Assembly: GCA_963793295.1 (NCBI GenBank)
Contig: CAWBZX010000022.1
Location: 1 to 64,000, forward strand
From: JAHDHW01 sp963793295
Lineage (GTDB): Bacteria > Bacteroidota > Bacteroidia > Chitinophagales > Saprospiraceae
Direction of reading: 5' to 3'
DNA length: 64,000 nucleotides
In this document: piece after piece, positions 56,880 to 64,000 of the stretch
How the letters are laid out: the number at the start of each line of letters is the position of its first letter
Numbering within the stretch: the stretch's first letter is position 1
The notes under the pieces: generated by a model
The model's input: only the letters and a program-made list of their open reading frames with translations
What the model was told of the DNA's origin: nothing
The model's database searches: none
Program-made: the position numbers and the translations under genes

Positions 56880-56947
56880 TGAGTTATGTGGGTTGTGAGT
56901 TATGTGGTTATGTAGTTATCATTTTTAAATACCTAACCTTCTACCAT
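56880..56947. repeat. Low-complexity intergenic repeat
   Basis: Repeated GTTATGTGG/GTTATGTAG wording is followed by ACCTAACCTTCTACC, the same kind of filler as at 31600 and 37172, between valS and the phosphatase gene. Confidence 0.55.
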
Positions 56948-56948
56948 T

Positions 56949-57530
56949 TTAATATTTCAGTGCAACAATCTGGGCATCTCCAACGGATTTGGCAACTACA
57001 ACGAATAGATCATCATAAACACTTTTATCAATATTTTCATATACCTCATTTCCTTTAAAAAGGTTCAATAAAGAAGGTATAGTATTCGAATGTCCTACGA
57101 TCAGATAATTTCCTCCTGCACCGTGCCTCATGATACTAGTAATTAAACCTTCCTGATTCTCCGAACTATAGTTTACAATTTCCAAACCTTGCGATTCTGC
57201 AATTGGAGTAACTGTAGCTCTGGTCCGTTTGGTGTAAGTAGAAAAGATATTTTTCAAAGGAAAATCTTTTAGTACAGTAGTGAGGTGCTTTGCATGTTCC
57301 AAACCAAGTTCCGTCAAATCAGGATCATCAATCACCTGACTTTCAGCATGACGAATCAAAATAAAAGTAGTAGTTCCTTGATCCCCAAAACCAGTTATTT
57401 CAAAGTTTGTCCCATCTTCGAGTAGAATTTCTTTGTCTGTAATTTCTTTAACTTTTAACTCTTTAACCGGTTGTTGGCAAGAAATAATAAACAGGGTAAA
57501 AACACAGCTTATGGAAAGTAATTTTTTCAT
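56949..57530 (-). CDS. Lipoprotein with histidine phosphatase (phosphoglycerate mutase-like) domain
   Basis: The 193-residue protein has a lipoprotein signal, MKKLLSISCVFTLFIISC (Cys18), so it is envelope-anchored. The histidine phosphatase superfamily is shown by the RHAE motif in FILIRHAESQ, LTELGLEHAKHL, STYTKRTRATVTPIA and the second catalytic His in LIVGHSNTIPSLL. Members hydrolyse phosphomonoesters through a phosphohistidine. A periplasmic or outer-membrane-facing substrate is inferred. It follows lysA by 20 bases on the same strand. Confidence 0.85.
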   Translation of the reverse strand: MKKLLSISCVFTLFIISCQQPVKELKVKEITDKEILLEDGTNFEITGFGDQGTTTFILIRHAESQVIDDPDLTELGLEHAKHLTTVLKDFPLKNIFSTYTKRTRATVTPIAESQGLEIVNYSSENQEGLITSIMRHGAGGNYLIVGHSNTIPSLLNLFKGNEVYENIDKSVYDDLFVVVAKSVGDAQIVALKY

Positions 57531-57550
57531 TTTTTTATTTTAAAAAACAT

Positions 57551-58804
57551 TTAAGATGCGGACACTTTTTTAAATAACTCCACTTCAACCTGGTTGCGAA
57601 GGATATCTTCCATCGTTTCCCGTTTCCGAATCAAATAATCTTTGCCTTCATGAACAAAAACTTCGGCAGGACGGAAGCGCGAATTATAATTTGAAGCCAT
57701 CGAAAAACAATAGGCTCCGGCATTATAAAAACAAAGTAGATCACCTTCATGAATTTCCTGGATTCTGCGATTTACCCCAAAAGTATCCGTTTCGCAAATA
57801 TATCCAACTACCGTATAAATCCGCAATTTGGCAGTGGGCTTTGAAAGATTGATGATTTGATGATAAGAATCATAAAACATGGGGCGGATAAAGTGATTCA
57901 ATCCGGAATCAACTCCTGCAAACATCGTTGATGTGGTTTGCTTCACTACATTTACTTTAGCTAAAAAATAACCGGATTCACTCACCAGAAACTTTCCAGG
58001 TTCGAACATTAGCGTTAAATCTTTCCCGTAACTCACGCAAAAGTTATTAAACCGTTCTGATAATTTTTCACCAAGATCTTCTATGTCTGTTGAAATATCG
58101 TTTGGCCGATAAGAAACTTTAAATCCACTTCCAAAATCGATGTATTCTAATTCTTTGAAATTTATGGCCGCCTGAAATAAAATCTCAGCTCCCCTCAAAA
58201 ACACTTCGGCATCCAAAATATCAGAACCCGTATGCATATGAATACCTTCAACCTTGAGGTCTGTGGCTTCCGCAACTCTCAATACATGCGGTAACTGGTG
58301 GATTGAAATCCCAAATTTGGAATCAATATGCCCGACTGAAATCTTGGAGCTGCCACCCGCCATAATATGCGGATTGATCCGAACGCAAACCGGAATATGG
58401 TTGTGTGTTTGTCCAAATTGTTCCAGAATGGAGATATTATCAATATTGATCTTCACGCCCCGTTGAACGGCCATTTCGATTTCTTCCAAAGAAACACAGT
58501 TTGGCGTGTATATAATATCTTCTGGTTTGAATCCGGCTTTGAGTCCAATAATCACTTCCTGGATGGAAACAGTATCCAATCCGGCACCTAATTGTTTAAA
58601 ATATTTTAGAATATTGATATTCGTCGATGCCTTACAGGCATAATTTATCTTCAGCTTTTTTACGTCAAAAGCATTTTTGAGACGATCAAACTGCCTTTGC
58701 ATAATAGCGCTATCATAAATATATAGCGGTGATCCATATTTTTCACTCAGATCCAGTGGATTTATACCATTGGAGAGCTCATAACGATTGTTTACAATTT
58801 CCAT
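57551..58804 (-). CDS. lysA: Diaminopimelate decarboxylase
   Basis: The 417-residue fold-III PLP enzyme has Lys58 in NYACKAST as the PLP lysine, GAGLDTVS, IIYTPNCVS and the conserved HMHTGSDI. FGSGFKVSY, LMFEPGKFLVSESG, GYICETDTFG and YNAGAYCFSMASNYN are further conserved positions. It decarboxylates meso-diaminopimelate to lysine. It is the first gene of a minus-strand pair with the lipoprotein phosphatase. The 248-base gap after 58804 holds the promoters of divergent genes. Confidence 0.94.
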   Translation of the reverse strand: MEIVNNRYELSNGINPLDLSEKYGSPLYIYDSAIMQRQFDRLKNAFDVKKLKINYACKASTNINILKYFKQLGAGLDTVSIQEVIIGLKAGFKPEDIIYTPNCVSLEEIEMAVQRGVKINIDNISILEQFGQTHNHIPVCVRINPHIMAGGSSKISVGHIDSKFGISIHQLPHVLRVAEATDLKVEGIHMHTGSDILDAEVFLRGAEILFQAAINFKELEYIDFGSGFKVSYRPNDISTDIEDLGEKLSERFNNFCVSYGKDLTLMFEPGKFLVSESGYFLAKVNVVKQTTSTMFAGVDSGLNHFIRPMFYDSYHQIINLSKPTAKLRIYTVVGYICETDTFGVNRRIQEIHEGDLLCFYNAGAYCFSMASNYNSRFRPAEVFVHEGKDYLIRKRETMEDILRNQVEVELFKKVSAS

Positions 58805-59052
58805 GGATTGGATTTTTTGAATAATGCCTGCAAAGATATAGCTTTTGATTTTTTTTTACCTGTCTTTCTCTTGCTCTCTTAATAATTTCATAAAATTTAT
58901 TGCCCGTACACCAAAATTGCAGATCAAAACATCTTTACTATAGTTGCGCTTTAGAATATTGATGACACCATTTCCCAATTTCTACGTAACTTGATAATTG
59001 TAATAATTTTTATATTCTGATTATTATTGGAATGAAATCGAAAGCTACCTAA

Positions 59053-59589
59053 GTGACTGATAACGAGTTAATAGAAGGTTGTCGACAGAATAATCGAAAA
59101 GCACAGAAGTTGCTTTATGATTTACATTCTCCTGTAATGTTTGGGGTTTGTATGCGGTATGTAAAAAACCGGGAAGATGCGGAAGATGTGATGATTGAAG
59201 GATTTTTTAAAGCAATGACAAATATACATCAATTCACAGGTGCTGGTAATTTTCAGGGTTGGATCAGGCGGATCATGGTTAATGAGTCGCTGATGTTCTT
59301 GAGAAAACAACACAATTTCCGAATGACTGTAGAGGTGAGTAATATTGAAATAAAATCACAGGTCAATGTTGAAGATGAACTTTCTGCTCAGGACATCCTA
59401 AATCTTCTCGATAAATTACCAACCGGTTATCGAACTGTTTTCAATTTGTATGTTTTAGAAGGTTATAAACACCGAGAAATAGCTGAACTCCTTGATATAA
59501 GTATCAATACTTCAAAGTCGCAGCTAATTTTAGCGAAAAAGAGAATGCGGCGTTTGATTCAACAGAACCAGTTGCCGGGAGTGGGGTGA
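59053..59589 (+). CDS. ECF-type RNA polymerase sigma factor
   Basis: The 178-residue protein reads from a GTG start (VTDNELIEGCRQNNRKAQKLLYDL); no better in-frame ATG exists before the conserved part. Region 2 has MFGVCMRYVKNREDAEDVM, GFFKAMTNIHQF and FQGWIRRIMVNESLMFLRK. Region 4 has LLDKLPTGYRTVFNLYVLEGYKHREIAELL and NTSKSQLILAKKRMRRLI. It directs RNA polymerase to a regulon set by its partner anti-sigma, which is probably the next gene (59773). Confidence 0.93.
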   Translation: MTDNELIEGCRQNNRKAQKLLYDLHSPVMFGVCMRYVKNREDAEDVMIEGFFKAMTNIHQFTGAGNFQGWIRRIMVNESLMFLRKQHNFRMTVEVSNIEIKSQVNVEDELSAQDILNLLDKLPTGYRTVFNLYVLEGYKHREIAELLDISINTSKSQLILAKKRMRRLIQQNQLPGVG

Positions 59590-59756
59590 GGGGGTTAGAG
59601 AGAAAAATTATGAATTTGAAGATGTGAAAATGAGTTGACAGGCGAATAAAGAAAGAGGTTAATTAAGAGGTCAGAGGTTAAGAGTTAATGTTAAAAAACA
59701 ACCCAAAACTTATAACCAGTAACCTTTCTCGATACTCGCAACTGACAACTAAAAAA
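59590..59756. repeat. Low-complexity intergenic stretch between sigma and anti-sigma genes
   Basis: GAGGTTAATTAAGAGGTCAG and AACTTATAACCAGTAACC-type wording resembles the other intergenic filler. It ends with a 16-base duplication, ATGAAACCTAAAAAAA, whose first copy gives an out-of-frame eight-codon reading frame just before the anti-sigma start. Confidence 0.5.
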
Positions 59757-59772
59757 ATGAAACCTAAAAAAA

Positions 59773-61044
59773 ATGAAACCTAAAAAAGATATATTCGATC
59801 TCTTCAGGGACAATCAGCAGAAGCTGAACGAAAGCCCTTCGCGCCAGGCATGGGACCGGCTGGAGGCTCGTTTGGATAATCATAAAACTCGAAACCGAAC
59901 TTCGCTTTATCGTATTTTATCAATGGCGGCAGCTATTGTAGTACTTGTCGTTTTTGTATCTGTTATCACTTTTGTATTGAATACAAACGAAAAGCCTATG
60001 GCGCTGAATGAGTCAATGTCAGCATCTTTTAAAATAGAAGAACTCAAAGTAATGACTGTTTCAAGTGAACACGATTCCAAAATTGCTGCTTACCAAAGGA
60101 AATACAACAACCATCTTTCCAACCCGATCATGGAGGGAAAAGCTAATAAAAAGCTAATCGCCAAAATGGATATCGAGCGCCGTGATGGAAACCTCAACTC
60201 CTTCATTGCAAAAGCTAAGAGAGAAAACCAGCAATCATTTGCCATTTCTTCGATGTCTGCAAACGCAATAGCAGAAAGCGATCAACGATCCGCTGCAGTT
60301 GAAGTTTATCATGAAAATGAGGACTATTCGATCTCAGAGGACGTGGCTGTTTCTGATTCCGAAAGTCTCGCTGAAGAAGAATCCTCTGAAGACAATACTT
60401 CCTTCGGATTGAAAGATTTAGCTGTTGAAGATGAAGTTATCGCTCAAAAAGAGGAAGCCAAAGAAATTGAAACTTTATCAATGAAAAAAGCTAAGCGATA
60501 TGCTGACGCACCTGCAGCTGCAAAAACGGATCAAGCCTCTAAAATCATGGAATCACCTTTAGCTGGCGCAGCTATGGGACAAGGTAAATCTGATTTTGGC
60601 ATCCAGCAATTCCAATGGTTAACCGGAAAATGGGAAGGCAACGTTAATAACCAGGTTTCGATTGAGCAATGGAAGCAGGTGGATAACCAGACACTTGAAG
60701 GCCGAGGCTTTCTTATGGTCAACGACCAATCTGTTTTCAATGAAAACATGAAAATCCAGGAGATGAATGGTGTGATTTATTTTGTGGCGGATTTGAATGG
60801 TACCGGAGATCCAATTTATTACCAGCTTATTTCAAACGATGGTTTTCAAGCTGTTTTTGAAAATAAAAACGTTAATTTCCCTAATCAGGTTGTTTTGCAG
60901 CGGACCAATTCTTCAAACTTTTCAACGATTTATCAAAATACCCAGCCAGGGAATATCGATGAAACCCAACAAAATTATTATTTAAACCGTAACTACATCC
61001 AAAAAGAACAGGTAATTAGAAACTTAAGAAGGGTGAATGATTAA
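59773..61044 (+). CDS. Anti-sigma-like membrane protein with C-terminal DUF6265-like domain
   Basis: The 423-residue protein has a cytosolic N-terminus (FDLFRDNQQKLNESPSRQAWDRLEARLD) typical of Bacteroidota anti-sigma factors and one membrane helix (about 47-70). A long acidic, low-complexity region follows (about 80-260). The C-terminal domain (about 270-400) matches the DUF6265 pattern: FQWLTGKWEG, IEQWKQVDNQTLEGRGF, NFPNQVVLQR. It follows the ECF sigma gene by 183 bases and is its likely partner. Fusion of an anti-sigma with a DUF6265-like fold suggests ligand sensing in the periplasm. The start is ATG at 59773; a duplicate ATG 16 bases earlier is out of frame. Confidence 0.75.
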   Translation: MKPKKDIFDLFRDNQQKLNESPSRQAWDRLEARLDNHKTRNRTSLYRILSMAAAIVVLVVFVSVITFVLNTNEKPMALNESMSASFKIEELKVMTVSSEHDSKIAAYQRKYNNHLSNPIMEGKANKKLIAKMDIERRDGNLNSFIAKAKRENQQSFAISSMSANAIAESDQRSAAVEVYHENEDYSISEDVAVSDSESLAEEESSEDNTSFGLKDLAVEDEVIAQKEEAKEIETLSMKKAKRYADAPAAAKTDQASKIMESPLAGAAMGQGKSDFGIQQFQWLTGKWEGNVNNQVSIEQWKQVDNQTLEGRGFLMVNDQSVFNENMKIQEMNGVIYFVADLNGTGDPIYYQLISNDGFQAVFENKNVNFPNQVVLQRTNSSNFSTIYQNTQPGNIDETQQNYYLNRNYIQKEQVIRNLRRVND

Positions 61045-61087
61045 TAAATAACTTTTGGGTTCGAAGTTTTTTTTAATAAAATCGTTA

Positions 61088-63790
61088 TCACTGCCCCTTT
61101 TGCTTTATCTTTTTCAAATCTTCAGGCTCAAGTTGTAAGCCGAAGTCATATAATTCTTGCAAGGTGAATGGATGTACTTTTTCTCGGAGAAAAGCATGAG
61201 GTGTCAACCACAGTTTCGCTGTTCCATTCCAACTGCCTGTCAGGATGTTTTTACCATCGGGCGAAAAGGCGACTGATACAACGGCAGATTTTTCTTCCTG
61301 AAAACTTTGCAATTCATTACCCATTAGATCCCATAGTTTTGCTGTGAAATCTATACTGCCTGTCAGGATACTTTGCCCATCGGGCGAAAAGGCAACTGCT
61401 GTAACGGTAGACTCATGTCCCTGAAAACTTTGTAATTCATTACCCATTAGATCCCATAGTCTTGCTGTTTTATCCAAGCTGCCTGTCAAAATACTTTTAC
61501 CGTCAGGTGAAAAAGCGACTGCAAAAACTTTAGACTCATGCCCCTGAAAGCTTTGCAATTCTTTGCCGTTGAGATCCCACAATTTTGCAGTATGATCACT
61601 ACTACCCGTCAAAATACTTTTACCGTCAGGTGAAAAAGCGACTGCTTCAACAGTAGACTCATGCCCCGGAAAGCTTTGCTGTTCATTGCCGTTGAGATCC
61701 CATAGTTTCGCCGTACTATCCCAACTGCCTGTCAGGATGTTTTTACCGTCGGGCGAAAAAGCGACTGCTTCAACAAGTGACTTATGTCCATTGAAATTTT
61801 GTAATTCATTACCTTTTAGATCCCAAAGTTTCGCCATTTTATCATGGCTACCCGTTAAAATATTTTTACAGTCGGGAGAAAAAGCAACCGCTACAACTTG
61901 AGACTCATGTCCTTGAAAACTTTGTAATTCTTTACCGTTGAGATCCCATAGCTTTGCTGTATTATCAAAACTGCCTGTCAGAATACTTTGCCCATTCCCG
62001 AATGGAAAATCTTGTCCTTCGGGACAGGCAGGTGAAAAAGCGACCGCTTCAACAGAGGACTTATGGCCCTTGAAACTTTGCAATTCTTGACCCTTTAAAT
62101 CCCATTGTTTTATCGTATTATCTCTACTGCCCGTCAAAATACTTTTACCATCAGGCAAAAAAGCAACCGCTACAACAGAGGACTTATGGCCCTTGAAACT
62201 TTGCAATTCTTGACCCTTTAAATCCCATAATTTCACTGTACCTTCCAAACCGCCTGTTAAAACATTTTTCCCGTCAGAAGAAAAAGCGACCGTTTCAACC
62301 GAGGATAAATGCCCCTGAAAACTTTGCAATTCTTTGCCGTTAAGATCCCATAACTTTGCTGTACTGTCATCACTGCCCGTTAGAATACTTTTGCCATTAG
62401 GAGAAAAAGCGACCGCTTCAATGTTGAACTCATGACCCACAAAACTTTGCAACTCATTGCCGTTTAGATCCCATAACTTTGCTTTACTGTCACTGCCCGT
62501 TAGAATATTTTTGCCGTTGGGTGAAAAAGCAACCGCTGCAACAATAGACTTATGACCCTTAAAACTTTGCAATTCCATACCGTTAATATCCCAAAGCTTT
62601 GCCGTATAATCACTACTGCCTGTTAGGATACTTTTGCCATCAGGTGAATAAGCGACTGCGAAAACTTCGGAAGTGTGACCCTCAAAGCTCTGCAATTCAT
62701 TGCCGTTGAGGTCCCATAGCTTCGCCGTACTATCCAAGCTGCCCGTTAGGATACTTCTGCCGTCGGGAGAAAAAGCGACTCCAAAAACTAAACTCGTATG
62801 TCCCTCAAAACTTTGTAATTCATTGCCGTTGAGGTCCCATAGCTTCGCCGTATTATCACCACTGCCCGTCAGAATACTTTCTTTAGTTGGCGAAAAGGCA
62901 AAGCCTCCTGCATTGCCCCTTTGTCCGCGAAAATCCTTTAAGTAAAAACTATTCGAAGAGTCGCTAATAATTTCATGAAAGGTGGAAGCAGCGCTCGCAT
63001 CCCCAGCATGTTTATTTAAATTATATTCTGCAATACGCAATGCAAGGGTAGGATCGGCTCTTACGACTTGAAAAGCCAGGGCAGCATTTTGGCTGGCTCT
63101 GGTTTTTTTTTCTGCTACCTTTTGTTTTTGAATAGCAATAATTGAAGTAAAAACAGAAATCAAAAGCATCAAAGAAAGCATCGTAATCGCCCAATTTCGT
63201 AATCTCCGGTTTTTTCGAAAAATCCGTAGTTCTTCATCATTCAACTCTTCTGGCACTACTCCTCTTAATTTTGCAGATAGTGCATTGATACTGAATTTAA
63301 ACTTGCTGTTTTCCAATTGCAGATCTTCCTTTTTTTCTACCCAGTTGAGGTCAACATATAAAGGAATGGCTGTAATATATTTTTGAAGCAATGAAGGCAA
63401 GGCATTGGTGGTTTCCCAATGAATTTTCTTGGTGTTCAGGTCTAAAACAATATCATCGCTGGCATGTACAATGATAAGATTCTTTTTTCGCCCAAGCGTT
63501 TCGCACCAGTAAACTAATTCATCTTTACACCAAGTAGATGCTGCTGCATCTTTTTCAGCTATAAAAATCAAATATTCAGATTCGTCAAGACCTTTTTTAA
63601 TGAGTGCTGATAAATCATTTCCAGGAACCATATGTTTCTCATCGCGGAATATTTTGGTAGGACGTGCCAGCAATGGTTTAGCATATCGTTTAAGTCCTCT
63701 TTCAACAGCCACCGCAAGCTGCCTCCCTATTTCTGAATGTTTGTAGGAAATAAAAGCTTTATATTTAAAAGGGGAATTTACGGCATACAT
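61088..63790 (-). CDS. TIR-domain membrane protein with 14 WD40 repeats
   Basis: The 900-residue protein has an N-terminal TIR domain (about 8-150) with FKYKAFISYKHSE, IFRDEKHMVPGNDL and STWCKDELVYW; Glu91 is in the place of the NADase glutamate of catalytic TIRs. One membrane helix (about 201-220) follows, then a short helical segment. Fourteen WD repeats of about 41 residues fill about 290-880 (pattern AFSPDGKSILTGS.D.TAKLWDLNG.ELQSFQGH), enough for two seven-bladed propellers. Repeat identity is high, so they expanded recently. Repeat 8 has an 11-residue insert (ACPEGQDFPFGN). The TIR faces the cytosol, and the propellers then probably face the periplasm; immune-type sensing is inference. 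Confidence 0.9.
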   Translation of the reverse strand: MYAVNSPFKYKAFISYKHSEIGRQLAVAVERGLKRYAKPLLARPTKIFRDEKHMVPGNDLSALIKKGLDESEYLIFIAEKDAAASTWCKDELVYWCETLGRKKNLIIVHASDDIVLDLNTKKIHWETTNALPSLLQKYITAIPLYVDLNWVEKKEDLQLENSKFKFSINALSAKLRGVVPEELNDEELRIFRKNRRLRNWAITMLSLMLLISVFTSIIAIQKQKVAEKKTRASQNAALAFQVVRADPTLALRIAEYNLNKHAGDASAASTFHEIISDSSNSFYLKDFRGQRGNAGGFAFSPTKESILTGSGDNTAKLWDLNGNELQSFEGHTSLVFGVAFSPDGRSILTGSLDSTAKLWDLNGNELQSFEGHTSEVFAVAYSPDGKSILTGSSDYTAKLWDINGMELQSFKGHKSIVAAVAFSPNGKNILTGSDSKAKLWDLNGNELQSFVGHEFNIEAVAFSPNGKSILTGSDDSTAKLWDLNGKELQSFQGHLSSVETVAFSSDGKNVLTGGLEGTVKLWDLKGQELQSFKGHKSSVVAVAFLPDGKSILTGSRDNTIKQWDLKGQELQSFKGHKSSVEAVAFSPACPEGQDFPFGNGQSILTGSFDNTAKLWDLNGKELQSFQGHESQVVAVAFSPDCKNILTGSHDKMAKLWDLKGNELQNFNGHKSLVEAVAFSPDGKNILTGSWDSTAKLWDLNGNEQQSFPGHESTVEAVAFSPDGKSILTGSSDHTAKLWDLNGKELQSFQGHESKVFAVAFSPDGKSILTGSLDKTARLWDLMGNELQSFQGHESTVTAVAFSPDGQSILTGSIDFTAKLWDLMGNELQSFQEEKSAVVSVAFSPDGKNILTGSWNGTAKLWLTPHAFLREKVHPFTLQELYDFGLQLEPEDLKKIKQKGQ
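61994..62030. repeat. Palindromic element inside a WD40 repeat
   Basis: CCATTCCCGAATGG (61991-62004 region) and CTTGTCCTTCGGGACAGG (62011-62028) are two near-perfect palindromes inserted in frame into WD repeat 8, adding 33 bases. The other 13 repeats lack them. Confidence 0.65.
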
Positions 63791-63900
63791 TTCATTAATA
63801 AATACTCAATAGTATTGTATTTTTCTCAAACAAGATTGTTTTGTAAATATAGGTAAAAATGTCTATATAAAAGATTGAAATCAGATTCTGCGTAGCCATA

Positions 63901-64000
63901 ATGATAAAGGAGGATCAGGAAAAAGTTTTATATTTATACGGGATACCCGGAGTTGATGTGTGTTGTGGGTTTATGGATGCCAAAAGAAAATGCCTGATTT
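63901..64000 (+). CDS. Possible gene start, partial
   Basis: An ATG at 63901 opens a frame to the window edge (33 codons, MIKEDQEKVLYLYGIPGVDV). It is divergent from the TIR-WD40 gene with 110 bases between. Too short to recognise; a chance frame is equally possible. Confidence 0.25.
   Translation, partial: MIKEDQEKVLYLYGIPGVDVCCGFMDAKRKCLI

Noticed and set aside
61686..62945. Plus-strand frames in the WD40 gene
   Set aside because: Antisense shadows of near-identical WD repeats on the minus strand.

Overview
The window comes from a low-GC Bacteroidota genome, most likely a Saprospiria/Lewinella-like marine or sludge bacterium. Seven proteins carry type IX secretion (T9SS) C-terminal sorting domains. 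There are many signal-peptide beta-barrels, Bacteroidota-style -7 boxes (TAnnTTTG), almost no Shine-Dalgarno sequences, and an ECF-sigma/anti-sigma style of regulation. The genus is inferred; no rRNA is present to settle it.

Layout. 1-3.1 kb: start of a lipoprotein gene, a trypsin-like protease with PDZ, a small periplasmic helical protein and a fatty-acid desaturase. 4.5-10 kb: a giant multi-PAS histidine kinase with its NarL-type response regulator. 10.5-13.7 kb: a CHAT-protease / TPR anti-sigma-like / ECF-sigma module, beside an orphan palindromic terminator and a possible 39-residue peptide. 14-21 kb: envelope genes, including two lipoproteins related to the one at the left edge, a UPF0114-like membrane protein, tandem beta-barrels, an MBL-fold hydrolase and a frameshifted YceI gene. 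21-26.6 kb: a repetitive GPW/Tyr-rich secreted protein, a frameshifted barrel, a PorT-like barrel and a helical-repeat protein paralogous to the one at 14.5 kb. 26.8-27.5 kb: a gene-free stretch with four tandem copies of a structured-RNA-like element, next to tRNA-Glu. 28-30.4 kb: gapA (frameshifted) and pgk. 30.5-37.2 kb: nucleotide-sugar genes (rfbB, UDP-xylose synthase type, DegT aminotransferase), then waaA and the heptose kinase rfaE1, i.e. a surface polysaccharide/LPS core neighbourhood.

37.5-54.1 kb: seven tandem paralogous T9SS-secreted proteins. They share a C-terminal half with an EF-hand-like loop and a sorting domain, and have interchangeable N-terminal modules. Several are separated by perfect-stem terminators, and two intergenic regions hold a 125-bp MITE-like element. 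54.2-58.8 kb: valS, a lipoprotein histidine phosphatase and lysA. 59-61 kb: an ECF sigma factor with an anti-sigma/DUF6265-like fusion. 61-63.8 kb: a TIR-TM-WD40 protein with 14 near-identical WD repeats, one of them interrupted by an in-frame palindromic element.

Three genes (gapA, yceI-like, a barrel) carry apparent one-base insertions, four sites in all. Because gapA is a central glycolytic gene, base-calling or assembly error is a serious alternative to real gene decay. The most novel-looking signal is the four-copy RNA array at 26.8-27.5 kb: its closing stems vary between copies while pairing is kept (including G-U pairs), and each ends in a U-run.
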